Translations under genes and position numbers: made by a program | In this document: one piece after another, positions 7,689 to 16,933 of the stretch | Position numbering within the stretch: position 1 is the stretch's first letter | Layout: each line of letters begins with the position of its first letter | The notes under the pieces: model-generated | The model's input: the letters and a program-made list of their open reading frames with translations, nothing else | Told to the model about the DNA's origin: nothing | Database searches by the model: none | DNA from: Psychrobacillus psychrodurans | GTDB lineage: Bacteria > Bacillota > Bacilli > Bacillales_A > Planococcaceae | DNA length: 64,000 nucleotides | Direction: 5' to 3' | Assembly (NCBI GenBank): GCA_900114885.1 | Contig: FOUN01000001.1 | Location: 372,001 to 436,000, forward strand

Positions 7689-8944
7689 ATAAATGGTTAA
7701 CTATTGGTATATCCATAGTTGTCTCTACCTTTATCGGCGCGAATGCAATCCTAATCTATTCCGATAAAAGCCAAATCAGTCGAACATTTTACGTTAGTGA
7801 ATATAACGTTGTGCATGAAAATACGTATGCACAAGAACTAGAAAAAGAAGCTATAGTAGTTCCTACAAATGAGGTAACCGTTACGATAGATGTTGAAGCT
7901 ATTGATGATTTCGTTGTCATGGAGGGGGACCCTGTGGAGGAAGGTACTGACCTTGCCACACTGCGGACTGATTCTGCTGAAGACCAACGTTTATTATGGG
8001 AAACAGAGCAGCAGGCATTTATGCAGGAGCAGTCAGAGCTGCATACCATTATTAGTGATCTGGAATCAGAGCGTTCTCGAGCAGATTCAAGTTCCTCAGG
8101 AGATGGTCAAGCAACTGGAGGAACGGCAGATGAGATCGTGGATGTAAATGTTCAAGTCGACGTCAATGTAACCCAAGACGGTAACTTTGCTCATGGTATA
8201 GCTGAAGCAAAGCAAAAACTGGCTGAAGTAGAACGTAAACTTCAAATCGTCGATGCACAGCTAGCACAAGATTCATCCCAACTTTCTTTGTTAAGCCCAA
8301 TAAGTGGTACTGTTTCGACTATCGAAGAACGCAACGGAAAATATTTCATACACTTATATGCAAATGAAAAATCCGTCATTACTTACGTAAAAGAGTCCGA
8401 ATGGCACGACATTCAAGAAGGTCAATTAGTGAAAAACTACTCAACCCACCGTGAAGGAGTAGTAGAAGGAAGCGTATCGAGCAAAACACAGGTACCCGCA
8501 AACGCATCCAAATGGCTCACAGCATACGAACAATTTGAACATAAAATTGACGAACCTGTTTACGAAGTTCGTGTTCAGCTAGCAGAACAACTGGAAACCT
8601 TGCCTTTTGCGGCAAATCTTAACTCAGTAATCGTAACGAACCATGCAGAAAATGCAGTACAAATAAAATCGAATTGGCTACTAAACCGTTCCAAAAAAGT
8701 AGCAGAAGTATACACACTCACAAGTGACGGAAAAATAGCCCGTACTCCTGTTACTGTCCCATTCGATCTAAAACAACATGCCATCCTATCTGAAGGACTA
8801 AGCAATGGTACTGTCGTCCTCAATGCAGACCTAAAAACAGACGGCGCTGAAGTATTCCTACCATTCCCAATAGACCTTCCGACCTGGAACAGTATAAAAT
8901 CTGTCAGCTGGAAAGACTACGTAAAATACTTAACATATAAATAA
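7685..8944 (+). CDS. HlyD/MacA-like membrane fusion (adaptor) protein
   Basis: A 419-residue protein with one N-terminal transmembrane anchor (residues 4-26). It has a split biotinyl-lipoyl-like half motif (VVMEGDPVEEGTDLATLRT, about 78-96), an alpha-helical hairpin region (100-205) broken by a Ser/Gly linker, the second half (LLSPISGTVSTIEERNGKY) and beta-barrel-like segments. This is the architecture of periplasmic-adaptor-type proteins, which in Gram-positives pair with ABC exporters. No ABC ATPase follows, since a perfect terminator lies 18 bases downstream. Together with the S41 protease and Yip1-like protein it forms a three-gene unit whose substrate is unknown. Confidence 0.75.
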   Translation: MNKWLTIGISIVVSTFIGANAILIYSDKSQISRTFYVSEYNVVHENTYAQELEKEAIVVPTNEVTVTIDVEAIDDFVVMEGDPVEEGTDLATLRTDSAEDQRLLWETEQQAFMQEQSELHTIISDLESERSRADSSSSGDGQATGGTADEIVDVNVQVDVNVTQDGNFAHGIAEAKQKLAEVERKLQIVDAQLAQDSSQLSLLSPISGTVSTIEERNGKYFIHLYANEKSVITYVKESEWHDIQEGQLVKNYSTHREGVVEGSVSSKTQVPANASKWLTAYEQFEHKIDEPVYEVRVQLAEQLETLPFAANLNSVIVTNHAENAVQIKSNWLLNRSKKVAEVYTLTSDGKIARTPVTVPFDLKQHAILSEGLSNGTVVLNADLKTDGAEVFLPFPIDLPTWNSIKSVSWKDYVKYLTYK

Positions 8945-8962
8945 ATACTGCAATTAATAGCG

Positions 8963-8994
8963 AACCGGAAAGCATTTACGCTTTCCGGTTTTAA
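8963..8994 (+). terminator. Intrinsic terminator of the S41-adaptor operon
   Basis: Perfect 11-base arms: AACCGGAAAGC (8963-8973) with GCTTTCCGGTT (8980-8990), then T residues. Confidence 0.9.
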
Positions 8995-9043
8995 ATTAGT
9001 TGTATGAGAGAGATTTACGTTAATACAAGAGAACCTAGCCTCT

Positions 9044-10071
9044 ATCTCGGTGTGAGCAAATTTATGGAATAATTATCCTGAACGCAAGTAAACTTGATAC
9101 GAGCGCAAGTAATCAAAGTACCTCCGCAAGTATTTAATATCGAAAGCAAGTAAACATACGGTGAACGCAAGTAAACAACAATCGAGAGCAAGTAAACAGT
9201 GAAATTGGTGTTTGTACGAAAGCGAATTGATTCAAATGGGAACGCCACTGCTATACGAAAGAGTTCCACATCTCGGTGTGAGCAATTTTATGGAATAATT
9301 ATCCGGAACGCAAGTAAACTTGATACGAGCGCAAGTAATCAAAGTCCCTCCGCAAGTATTTAATATCGAAAGCAAGTAAACATACGTTGATCGCAAGTAA
9401 ACAACAATCGAGAGCAAGTAAACAATGAGATTGGTGTTTGTAGGAGAGCGAATCGATCCAAATGAGAACGCCACTGCTATACGAGAGAGTTCCATATCTC
9501 GGTGGGAGCAATTTTATGGAATAATTATCCAGAACGCAAGTAAACTTGATACGAGCGCAAGTAATCAGAGTACCTCCGCAAGTATTTAATATCGAAAGCA
9601 AGTAAACATACGTTGAACGCAAGTAAACAACAATCGAGAGCAAGTAAACAATGAGATTGTTGTTTGTACGAAAGCGAATCAATCCAAATAAGAATGCCAC
9701 GGCTAAACGAGAGAGTTCCACATCTCGGTGTAAGCAATTTTATGGAATAATTATCCAGAACGCAAGTAAACTTGATACGAGCGCAAGTAATCAATGCCCT
9801 TCCGCAAGTATTTAATATCGAAAGCAAGTAAACAATGAGATTGGTGTTTATACGAGAGCGAATCAATCCAAATGAGAATGCCACGGCTATACGAGAGAGT
9901 TCCATATCTCGGTGGGAGCAATTTTGTGGAATAATTATCCTGAACGCAAGTAAACTTGATACGAGCGCAAGTAATTAGAGTCCATCCGCAAGTATTTAAT
10001 ATCGAAAGCAAGTAAACATACGTTGAACGCAAGTAAACAACAATCGAGAGCAAGTAAAAAAAGAAATTGGT
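9044..10071 (+). repeat. GCAAGTAA array A: five tandem higher-order units
   Basis: About 1 kb without a credible gene. Units begin at ATCTCGG at 9044, 9270, 9496, 9722 and 9906, giving periods of 226, 226, 226 and 184 bases. The short unit lacks 42 bases, that is two of the internal cores. Each full unit has six copies of GCAAGTA(A/T) separated by short unrelated spacers, all in the same orientation. The spacers are conserved between units, so the array grew by tandem duplication of the whole 226-base block. No dyad symmetry is present in the core. Confidence 0.9.
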
Positions 10072-10124
10072 GTTTACACAAAAGACTAAATCCTCTCCAG
10101 CCTCCATCTTTTCACCTGCCCCTA

Positions 10125-10153
10125 TTAACAACTGAATTTAACTTAGTTATACT
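10125..10153 (+). promoter_or_regulatory. Sigma-A type promoter of yhdT-panF
   Basis: TTAACA (10125-10130), 17 bases, TATACT (10148-10153), 35 bases upstream of the first start codon. Confidence 0.65.
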
Positions 10154-10188
10154 AGAGTGAATCAATATGAACGGTAGGAGTGGTAGAG

Positions 10189-10446
10189 ATGGATCCTAGA
10201 TTTAAGATTGCACATCGGGAGGCACTGATTGGTGTTGCGCTCGCGATTGTGCATTTTATATGGTGGTTTGGCTTTGCTTATGGGCTTGGTTCAAAGCCGG
10301 TAGAGGAGTATTCGTATATTCTTGGTTTTCCAGATTGGTTTTTTTATAGCTGTATTGTTGGTTTTATCCTTGTGGCAATTACCGTTATTGTACTTGTGAA
10401 ATTTGTGTTGAAGGATGTTTCGTTAGAAGAAGAGGGGGATGAATGA
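10189..10446 (+). CDS. yhdT: YhdT-family small membrane protein
   Basis: An 85-residue protein with two transmembrane helices (about 14-35 and 50-72) and an acidic C-terminus. Small YhdT/DUF997 proteins are regularly encoded immediately before the sodium/pantothenate symporter PanF, as here, with a 4-base overlap. The start ATG at 10189 is chosen because the ribosome site (GGTAGGAG) lies eight bases upstream; a GTG at 10180 would sit on top of it. It is probably an accessory subunit of the symporter. Confidence 0.8.
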   Translation: MDPRFKIAHREALIGVALAIVHFIWWFGFAYGLGSKPVEEYSYILGFPDWFFYSCIVGFILVAITVIVLVKFVLKDVSLEEEGDE

Positions 10447-11894
10447 TGAATATACAAGTAATCATCCCAATGGTTTTCTTTCTTGCGATTATTTTTTTCA
10501 TTGGCTTTTGGTCAAGTAAGAAATTAGAATCGTCGTCAGGTGGCTTTTTACAGGAGTACTTTTTAGGTGGGCGTGAGCTTGGAGGATTTGTGTTGGCCAT
10601 GACAATGGTTGCAACATATGGTAGTGCCTCGAGTTTCCTAGGGGGACCAGGAACTGCATACACAATGGGCTTTGGCTGGGTATTACTTGCGATGACTCAA
10701 GTAGTGACGAGTTATTTTGTCCTGCTTATTTTAGGGAAAAAGTTCGCAATTCTAGCTCGAAAATATAATGCAATTACACTAATCGATTTTCTGAAAGTGC
10801 GCTACAGCAATAGTAAAGCGGTTGTATTACTTGCAGCTGCTAGTATCATTATCTTTTTGTTTTCCGCAATGACAGCTCAGTGGGTTGGTGGCGGTCGTTT
10901 AATCGAGTCACTAACTGGCATGAAGTATACAACAGCATTATTTATCTTCGCTGTGTCAGTACTTGTTTACGTAGTCATCGGTGGTTTCCGAGCAGTGGCG
11001 GTGACGGATGCTGTCCAAGGTGGAGTTATGGTCATTGGGACGCTCGTGCTACTGATCGCAGTTATTATCGCCGGCGGAGGAGTACCGAATATTATGCAAG
11101 ATCTTTTGAACGAAAATCCAAACTTGGTGACTCCATACGGTAATGAAGGGAATTTATCTGCCGCCTATGTATCGTCATTTTGGATACTTGTAGGAGTAGG
11201 GGTTGTGGGACTACCACAAATGGCAGTCCGTGCAATGTCTTATAAAAATACTCGGTCGATGCACCGCGCGCTAGTAATTGGAACGCTTGTCACTGGTTTT
11301 ATTATGCTGAATATGCATCTTATCGGTATTTTTGCTCGCCCGCTAATGCCGGGGATTGAGGTGGCAGACACAGTGATTCCGCTTGTTGCACTGAAAGTAT
11401 TACCTGCATGGCTTGCGGGGATAGTACTTGCTGCACCACTTGCTGCAATCATGTCTACGGTAGATTCCCTACTCATTCTAGTGAGTTCTTCTATTGTAAA
11501 AGACGTATATATTAACTATATAAACCCAAATGCAACCGAGAAAAGAGTAAAAAACCTAAGTTTTGGAGTAACAACACTTTTAGGTACTATCGTCTTTTTA
11601 TTAGCATTGAACCCACCAGAACTATTAATCTTCCTAAACTTATTTGCTTTTGGTGGACTTGAGGCAGCCTTTATTTGGCCAATTGTGCTAGGCTTGTATT
11701 GGTCATATGGCAATAAATACGGAGCAATCGCATCGATGATTACTGGAATCGTTTCCTATATTGCACTCCATTTTTACAACCAAGCATACGGCAATCTATT
11801 TGACATGCATACAGTGGTAATTCCAGTTGTCCTCTCGCTAATTGCCTATGTATCATTTAGTTTATTAATCAATAAAACAAAATATATATACTAA
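10443..11894 (+). CDS. panF: Sodium/pantothenate symporter
   Basis: A 483-residue membrane protein of the sodium:solute symporter (SSS) family with 12-13 transmembrane helices. It carries SSS-type features such as LGGRELGGFVLAMTMVATYGSASSFLGGPGTAY near residues 39-71 and LAAPLAAIMSTVDSLLILVSS in the middle helices. Its position behind YhdT points to PanF, which imports pantothenate with Na+ for coenzyme A synthesis. The frame overlaps the yhdT stop (ATGATGA), so the two are translationally coupled. Other SSS substrates such as proline or sugars are less likely given the partner gene. Confidence 0.85.
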   Translation: MMNIQVIIPMVFFLAIIFFIGFWSSKKLESSSGGFLQEYFLGGRELGGFVLAMTMVATYGSASSFLGGPGTAYTMGFGWVLLAMTQVVTSYFVLLILGKKFAILARKYNAITLIDFLKVRYSNSKAVVLLAAASIIIFLFSAMTAQWVGGGRLIESLTGMKYTTALFIFAVSVLVYVVIGGFRAVAVTDAVQGGVMVIGTLVLLIAVIIAGGGVPNIMQDLLNENPNLVTPYGNEGNLSAAYVSSFWILVGVGVVGLPQMAVRAMSYKNTRSMHRALVIGTLVTGFIMLNMHLIGIFARPLMPGIEVADTVIPLVALKVLPAWLAGIVLAAPLAAIMSTVDSLLILVSSSIVKDVYINYINPNATEKRVKNLSFGVTTLLGTIVFLLALNPPELLIFLNLFAFGGLEAAFIWPIVLGLYWSYGNKYGAIASMITGIVSYIALHFYNQAYGNLFDMHTVVIPVVLSLIAYVSFSLLINKTKYIY

Positions 11895-11909
11895 CAAGGA
11901 GATCCTCAA

Positions 11910-12812
11910 ATGAAACACTGGAAAATATACGTAATGCTCGTAGTTGTCATGTTCGCTTGGGGAGCTAACGTACCATTACTCAAGTTTATGGTGGAAGAAG
12001 TCCCACCCGTAACACTGACTGCATTTAGAATACTAACGGCGGGTTTAGTAGTAGTGCCAATTTTATGGAAAATGAAACTACTGCGTAAACCAACGTCCAG
12101 TGAATGGAAATACATTTTACTCGGAGCATTCACCAATGTAGTAGCTCATCACTATTTCTTAAATATGGGGTTATCCATCACAAGTGCAACCCATGGCGGA
12201 TTAATATTAGGAACAGGACCTATGCTGACAGCAATATCAGCAGCGATTATTTTGAAATATTTCCCTTCAAAATTGCAGTGGTTAGGACTAGTGTTTGGTC
12301 TAGCTGGCATTGCAGTATCCATCCTAGTTGGAAGTGAAACTATGGGGGCAAATCTAGGTGATTTCTATGTATTCCTAGCGATATTTGTTCAAGTGTTAAG
12401 TTTTATGGTGGTAAGTAAAGCTTCTAAAACATTGGACCCAAGATTACTCACAGCTTATATGCTATTAATCGGTGCGGTAATCCTACTTATCATTAGTCTC
12501 ATTCAAGAGCCCGGTGCAATTAAACTATTTGCAGAAACCACACCGTCCTTTTGGTGGATTTTCTTTGCATCTGCTATCGTATGTACGGCAATTGGCCATC
12601 TTATATACAATTATGCCGTAGGACAAGCTGGTGCAACAAAAGCAGCGATATTCATGAATTTAAACCCTATGTTTGCATTAATTCTTTCTGCGTTATTTTT
12701 GGGAGAGGTGTTACACCTTAATCATTTCTTCGGACTTGTCTTAATCGTAGCGGGTGTCATGCTAGGTTCAGGAGCCGTAGAAGATTTATGGAAAAAACGA
12801 AAACAAAGTTGA
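11910..12812 (+). CDS. EamA/DMT-family transporter
   Basis: A 300-residue protein with ten predicted transmembrane helices in two EamA repeats (about residues 5-140 and 150-290). It shows typical DMT features: FAWGANVPLLKF in helix 1, the VPPVTLTAFRILTAGLVVVP stretch, and the second-repeat signature AAIFMNLNPMFALILSALFLGEVL. Such proteins usually export amino acids or metabolites. A clear AAGGAG ribosome site precedes ATG, 15 bases after panF, so it is probably in the same operon. The substrate cannot be read from sequence. Confidence 0.88.
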   Translation: MKHWKIYVMLVVVMFAWGANVPLLKFMVEEVPPVTLTAFRILTAGLVVVPILWKMKLLRKPTSSEWKYILLGAFTNVVAHHYFLNMGLSITSATHGGLILGTGPMLTAISAAIILKYFPSKLQWLGLVFGLAGIAVSILVGSETMGANLGDFYVFLAIFVQVLSFMVVSKASKTLDPRLLTAYMLLIGAVILLIISLIQEPGAIKLFAETTPSFWWIFFASAIVCTAIGHLIYNYAVGQAGATKAAIFMNLNPMFALILSALFLGEVLHLNHFFGLVLIVAGVMLGSGAVEDLWKKRKQS

Positions 12813-12996
12813 AAAAATGATACTTTGACCCTATTAGTGAGCTTAAATGTAATTCAATAGTATCAAGGTGAAATTCCTATCACATGTGGAAAGTATATAT
12901 TTTATACCCTTCTAGGTGCAAAGTGTCCATATACACAAGGAACCCTATAGCCTATACTTACATAAAGGCTACTTTGCAAAAGGGGCGAGCTATAAA

Positions 12997-13371
12997 ATGG
13001 ACTTTCAAGAACTATTAAAACAACTAAATAAATGTATAGATAGCTTAGATTTAGTATCAGCTAGAAAGTATATTGAAGAAAATATAGATATATTAACAAA
13101 AAATAGACAGCTTTTACGTGGCAACACCAGAGCAATGTTTGATCTCATCAAACAGAAAAAAGATACAGGCGAAAAACCATTAAGCCGTCACGAAATGACC
13201 GTAATCTATTCCATAAACACATACGCTACTAAATTTGACCTCACAGGACTCAAACTAGTAGTTAACAACAACCCAGAACTATTTCTGAATGAAGAAATTA
13301 ATCAATACTTAAATGCAGATGCCAAAACACTACTTCAAGGCATGAAAGTACTCCACAAAAATGAAATATAA
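12997..13371 (+). CDS. Hypothetical protein, about 124 aa
   Basis: The frame is open from 12916 (GTG), but ATG at 12997 (MDFQELLKQLNKCIDSLDL) is the more natural start: it is preceded by AGGGGCGAG at good spacing and begins an amphipathic helical protein. The product is all-helical and charged, with no signal peptide and no motif that I recognise. It looks like a small alpha-repeat or scaffold protein. A perfect 15-base terminator follows, supporting an expressed gene. Confidence 0.65.
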   Translation: MDFQELLKQLNKCIDSLDLVSARKYIEENIDILTKNRQLLRGNTRAMFDLIKQKKDTGEKPLSRHEMTVIYSINTYATKFDLTGLKLVVNNNPELFLNEEINQYLNADAKTLLQGMKVLHKNEI

Positions 13372-13402
13372 TACTCCACAAAACGAACGCTAAACTGATC
13401 TG

Positions 13403-13446
13403 CCCCGTAAATGTTAGACACCAACTAACATTTACGGGGTGTTTTT
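13403..13446 (+). terminator. Strong intrinsic terminator
   Basis: Perfect 15-base arms (13403-13417 with 13425-13439), core CCCCGTAAATG, then TGTTTTTAT. Confidence 0.92.
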
Positions 13447-13476
13447 ATGATTAGGAAATGGATAAAAATCCCGTTT

Positions 13477-14280
13477 CACAAGTAAAATCCACTACTCCGC
13501 AAGTAAACCAAGCCAAACAGCAAGTATTCACATCACGAGAGCGAGTATCCAGTAATCCAAAGCAAGTATTCACCTAGCAACCGCAAGTAATCCAGCAGAA
13601 GAAAAATGCCCTTAACAAGTTCACCGCCAATAATCTGGATAAATATCCAGTTCCGCAAGTAAAAGCCACGACTCCGCAAGTAAGCACATCACGAGAGCAA
13701 GTATCCAGTAATCCAAAGCAAGTATTCACCCAGCAACCGCAAGTATTCCAGCAGAAGAAAAATGCCCTTAACAAGTTCACCGCCAATAATCTGGATAAAT
13801 ATCCCGTTCCGCAAGTAAAAGCCACGACTCCGCAAGTAAACCGAGCCTAAGAGCAAGTACCCACATCACGAGAGTAAGTAACCAGTAATCCAAAGCAAGT
13901 ATTCACCTAGCAACCGCAAGTATTCCAGCAGAAGAAATATTCCTAGCGGGTACACCGCCAATAATCTGGATAAATATCCCCTTACGCAAGTAAAAGCCAC
14001 GACTCCGCAAGTAAACCAAGCCAAACAGCAAGTATTCACATCACGAGAGCAAGTATCCAGTAATCCAAAGCAAGTATTCACCTAGCAACCGCAAGTAATC
14101 CAACAGAAGAAATGCCTTTAACAAGTACACCGCCAGTAATATGGATAAATATCCCGTTCCGCAAGTAAACCGAGCCTAAGAGCAAGTACCCACATCACGA
14201 GAGCAAGTACTCACATCACGAGAGCAAGTAACCCCCTCACAAAAGCAAGTAACCACCCACCAACCGCAAGTAAACCACCA
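13477..14280 (+). repeat. GCAAGTAA array B
   Basis: About 0.8 kb of the same GCAAGTA core as array A, with different spacers. A marker CGCCA.TAAT recurs at 13625, 13781, 13956 and 14131, giving units of 156, 175 and 175 bases. All cores are in the same orientation as in arrays A and C. A few cores are degenerate (acaagtaa, gcgagta, agtaagta). No coding signal; minus-strand open frames here are artefacts of the repeat, which lacks stop codons in that frame. Confidence 0.88.
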
Positions 14281-14395
14281 ACAAATCACAACTAAAAATA
14301 AAATTTATCCATCCAACCCCCATAAAAAAGACAAGCCCCTCGAATAATTAAGTGTCCGAACAAAAAGGGCAAATTCAATACGAGGTGATGAGACA

Positions 14396-15076
14396 ATGCA
14401 GATGAAATTCAAGAAAACGGGAGCAGCACTACTAGTAGCAACAATGACGGTAACTGGAGCAAGTTATGCGTGGGCAAACGAAAATCTGTTTGATACGGTA
14501 GATTTGAATGAAGTACTTAACCAAAAAGAAACTGAAACTGTTGAAGCACCGAAAACATCTACACCAGACACTGTCACACCTGTTGTTACAACTGGCGATT
14601 CAGTAGGATTGGATATTGAAATTCCAGAAGGATACACAGCTGGAAACTTAGCAGCACTATCCAAAGCTTATGAAAATGCCGGAAATGAGACTGCTAAAGC
14701 GGCAATTAAACGTAATGCAGAACGTGCCATTGCAAAATTTGAAGCAAAACAAGCAGAAACAACAGAACCTATCAAAGAAGAAGAACCAAAACAGGAAGAT
14801 CCTATAGTGCAACCCCCTGTGACGGAACAGCCGAAAACAGAGGAACCTGTTGTTGAAACTCCTATAGAAGAACCTGTTAAAGAAGAGCCGGTTGAAGAAA
14901 AACCTGTAGTAGAACAACCAAAAAAAGAAACTAAACAAGCTGAAAAAGAAGAAAGAAAAGCACTACAACAAGAACAAAAAGAAGAACGTAAAGCATTACA
15001 AGCTGAGCATAAAGAAGAAAAGACAGCTTTAAAGGAAGAACACAAAGCTGAAAAACACGAAAACAAAAAGAACTAA
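14396..15076 (+). CDS. Secreted Glu/Lys/Pro-rich protein
   Basis: A 226-residue protein with a signal peptide (hydrophobic 9-22, cleavage near YAWA-NE). Residues about 60-110 form a helical segment (AGNLAALSKAYENAG, AIKRNAERAIAKFEAKQ). Residues 115-175 are repeats of EEPVxEEP type and the C-terminus is a highly charged helix with KEERKALQ repeats. Similar low-complexity secreted proteins occur beside sigI/rsgI loci, and this one lies 184 bases upstream of sigI, so it may be in the SigI regulon or sense the envelope. The ribosome site is GAGGTGATGAG. No catalytic motif is visible. Confidence 0.75.
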   Translation: MQMKFKKTGAALLVATMTVTGASYAWANENLFDTVDLNEVLNQKETETVEAPKTSTPDTVTPVVTTGDSVGLDIEIPEGYTAGNLAALSKAYENAGNETAKAAIKRNAERAIAKFEAKQAETTEPIKEEEPKQEDPIVQPPVTEQPKTEEPVVETPIEEPVKEEPVEEKPVVEQPKKETKQAEKEERKALQQEQKEERKALQAEHKEEKTALKEEHKAEKHENKKN

Positions 15077-15194
15077 GACCAAAAATAAATCCATTTCAAA
15101 TAAAACACTATTTTTAAATGATGAAATAAATCGTGTAGATACTTTTAATTTCGTCTAATAATCTATGAAAATATTAAAACAAAAATAGGACCGC

Positions 15195-15224
15195 TTTTCA
15201 TTCTCCACTCAGCTAAAGTATAAT
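15195..15224 (+). promoter_or_regulatory. Candidate sigma-A promoter of sigI-rsgI
   Basis: TTTTCA (15195-15200), 18 bases, then a perfect TATAAT (15219-15224), 36 bases ahead of the sigI start. The -35 is weak. Confidence 0.55.
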
Positions 15225-15260
15225 GGTAGGCTAAGGGAAACATGGGAACGGAGGATATGT

Positions 15261-16010
15261 ATGCTCTTGTCAATTGTGCAGGGTCTATTCAAAACAAAAC
15301 CAAAACAAAATATGCAAGAGCTTATAACGAAGGCTCAGGCAGGTGATAAGGAGGTTTTAAACGACCTCCTTCTTGCCCATACCCTTTTTTTGAAAAAAAC
15401 AGCTAGTTTCATATGTAAAAGAACTATTGATGAGCAGGATGAGGAATTCAGTATTGCCTTAAATGGATGTCATGAAGCGATAAATGCATATAATCCAACT
15501 GAAAATGCGTCTTTCCAAACCTTTGCACACTTAGTAATAAAAAGACGAATCACAGACTTTATCCGAAAAGAAACAGTCCGACATAAAAAAGAACTACTCT
15601 TCGATGGCAGTGTAGATAATTCGGAGGATGAACATTTTTTATTAAAGCAACTTGCAGTAACTACATATTCAGAAGAACAATTTACGGAGTCAAGACGAGA
15701 AGAACTAATAAAATATAGCAAACTATTAACCAGCTTCAACTTGTCATTTGATGAACTGACAAAATCAGCACCAAAGCATAAGGACGCCAGAAAAACAGCC
15801 TTTCAAATTGCTCAAATTATTGCTGACTCAGAAGAGTTATACGAACTATTAATAAAAACTAAAAAACTACCTTTGAAAGAAATAGAAGCACTAGTAGAAG
15901 TCTCGAGAAAGACACTTGAACGGCAACGAAAATACATCATTGCTGTAGTACTTCTATTAAACAGTGACTTCGTTTATATAAAAGACTACGTGAAAGGAGA
16001 AATCATATGA
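15261..16010 (+). CDS. sigI: RNA polymerase sigma factor SigI
   Basis: A 249-residue sigma-70-like factor of the SigI group. Residues 20-110 form region 2 (ELITKAQAGDKEVLNDLLLAH, FSIALNGCHEAINAYNP, FQTFAHLVIKRRITDFIRK). The C-terminal SigI-specific region (KLLTSFNLSFDELTKSAPKH) takes the place of region 4, with a helix-turn-helix-like LPLKEIEALVEVSRKTLERQRKY. In Bacillus SigI responds to heat and envelope signals; in clostridia homologues sense polysaccharides. The gene overlaps the anti-sigma factor rsgI by 4 bases. The ribosome site is ACGGAGGAT. Confidence 0.92.
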   Translation: MLLSIVQGLFKTKPKQNMQELITKAQAGDKEVLNDLLLAHTLFLKKTASFICKRTIDEQDEEFSIALNGCHEAINAYNPTENASFQTFAHLVIKRRITDFIRKETVRHKKELLFDGSVDNSEDEHFLLKQLAVTTYSEEQFTESRREELIKYSKLLTSFNLSFDELTKSAPKHKDARKTAFQIAQIIADSEELYELLIKTKKLPLKEIEALVEVSRKTLERQRKYIIAVVLLLNSDFVYIKDYVKGEII

Positions 16011-16891
16011 TGCGCAACTATAGAGGCGTTGTTTGCGAAAAGAAGGCGACCTATACCATTTTTCTTACAGAAGATGGCGAATTTCTTCGTGGAGTTCCAC
16101 TTATTGCAGACGTTCAAATAGGTGAAGAAGCAGAGTTTCATTTAATTGCTTCGGCCACAACTAAAAGACCTATGAAACCAATTTTCATAGCGCCAGCTTT
16201 AATCGCAGCAGTCCTCCTCATTTTTTTAGTTGCATCATGGTTTCCCAAGACCACTACTGCCTATGCCTACATACATGTGGAAGGTGATTCGACTATTGAA
16301 ATTGGGATAGACGAGGAAGGTAATGTCATGTCCCTACACCCAACTACAGGTACAATGAAAGAATGGGAAGGTCAATCAATCGACTTGGTGTTAGCAAAAG
16401 CAGTAGAACAAGTAAGTACTGATAAGAAAGAACTTGCCGTCACCACCGTATATGAAAAAGAAGATAAACCGAAGCTCAAAAAACAAATTGAAAAAGCGGT
16501 CCAGGAAGTGAAAAAAGAAAAAACTTCTTCACAAAAGAATCCTATTGAACCAAAACCAAAACCAAAAAACATTCAACCTAAAGAGGAAAAAACCAAACCT
16601 CCCGGACAAGTTAAAAAAGAAGAAAAATCACCAAACCCAACTAAACCAGCAACAAATAAAGAGCAAAAGATCCCACCAACTGAAAAACCAGTAAACAATA
16701 AGGAAACTAAAGACAAACCGAAAGATAATACAACACAACCAGCAAAAGAAACTAAATCAACAAATAATGCTAACAATATTCCAGGTCAAGAAAAGAAAAA
16801 GAACGAAGAAAAAGCAAATAACAAATCAAATAACGGAAACAGTTCTAATAAAAACAATGGCAATGGTAACAATAAAAATTCAAATAACTAA
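16007..16891 (+). CDS. rsgI: Anti-sigma-I factor RsgI-like
   Basis: A 294-residue single-pass membrane protein. The cytosolic N-terminus (residues 1-55, YRGVVCEKKATYTIFLTEDG) is an RsgI_N domain that binds SigI. A transmembrane helix lies at about 65-82, followed by a conserved extracellular region of about 80 residues (TTTAYAYIHVEGDSTIEIGID) and a long Lys/Pro/Asn-rich low-complexity tail (about 170-294). The tail resembles wall-spanning regions, so the sensor part may sit in the peptidoglycan. It is translationally coupled to sigI and followed by a terminator. Confidence 0.9.
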   Translation: MMRNYRGVVCEKKATYTIFLTEDGEFLRGVPLIADVQIGEEAEFHLIASATTKRPMKPIFIAPALIAAVLLIFLVASWFPKTTTAYAYIHVEGDSTIEIGIDEEGNVMSLHPTTGTMKEWEGQSIDLVLAKAVEQVSTDKKELAVTTVYEKEDKPKLKKQIEKAVQEVKKEKTSSQKNPIEPKPKPKNIQPKEEKTKPPGQVKKEEKSPNPTKPATNKEQKIPPTEKPVNNKETKDKPKDNTTQPAKETKSTNNANNIPGQEKKKNEEKANNKSNNGNSSNKNNGNGNNKNSNN

Positions 16892-16894
16892 TTA

Positions 16895-16930
16895 CAACTC
16901 CTCTTTGCAAAAGTAAAGGGGAGTTGTTTT
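16895..16930 (+). terminator. Terminator after rsgI
   Basis: CAACTCC (16895-16901) pairs with GGAGTTG (16920-16926), with CTTT/AAAG extending the stem, followed by TTTTC. Confidence 0.82.
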
Positions 16931-16933
16931 CTT

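Noticed and set aside
9042-10131. Minus-strand open frames with repeated YLLSIVVYLRS-like peptides in array A (and similar ones in arrays B and C)
   Set aside because: The GCAAGTAA core read on the minus strand gives TAC-TTG-CG, which contains no stop. The frames follow the repeat, have no ribosome sites and vary with the array, so they are artefacts.
12916-12996. Upstream GTG start for the 124-residue unknown protein
   Set aside because: No ribosome site at the GTG, while AGGGGCGAG fits the ATG at 12997.
13477-14280. CRISPR array
   Set aside because: The conserved part is only about eight bases, spacing is irregular, spacers are duplicated between units and there are no cas genes.
14657-15066. 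Minus-strand frames opposite the Glu/Lys-rich secreted protein
   Set aside because: They are Phe/Ser-rich mirror products of GAA/AAA codons.
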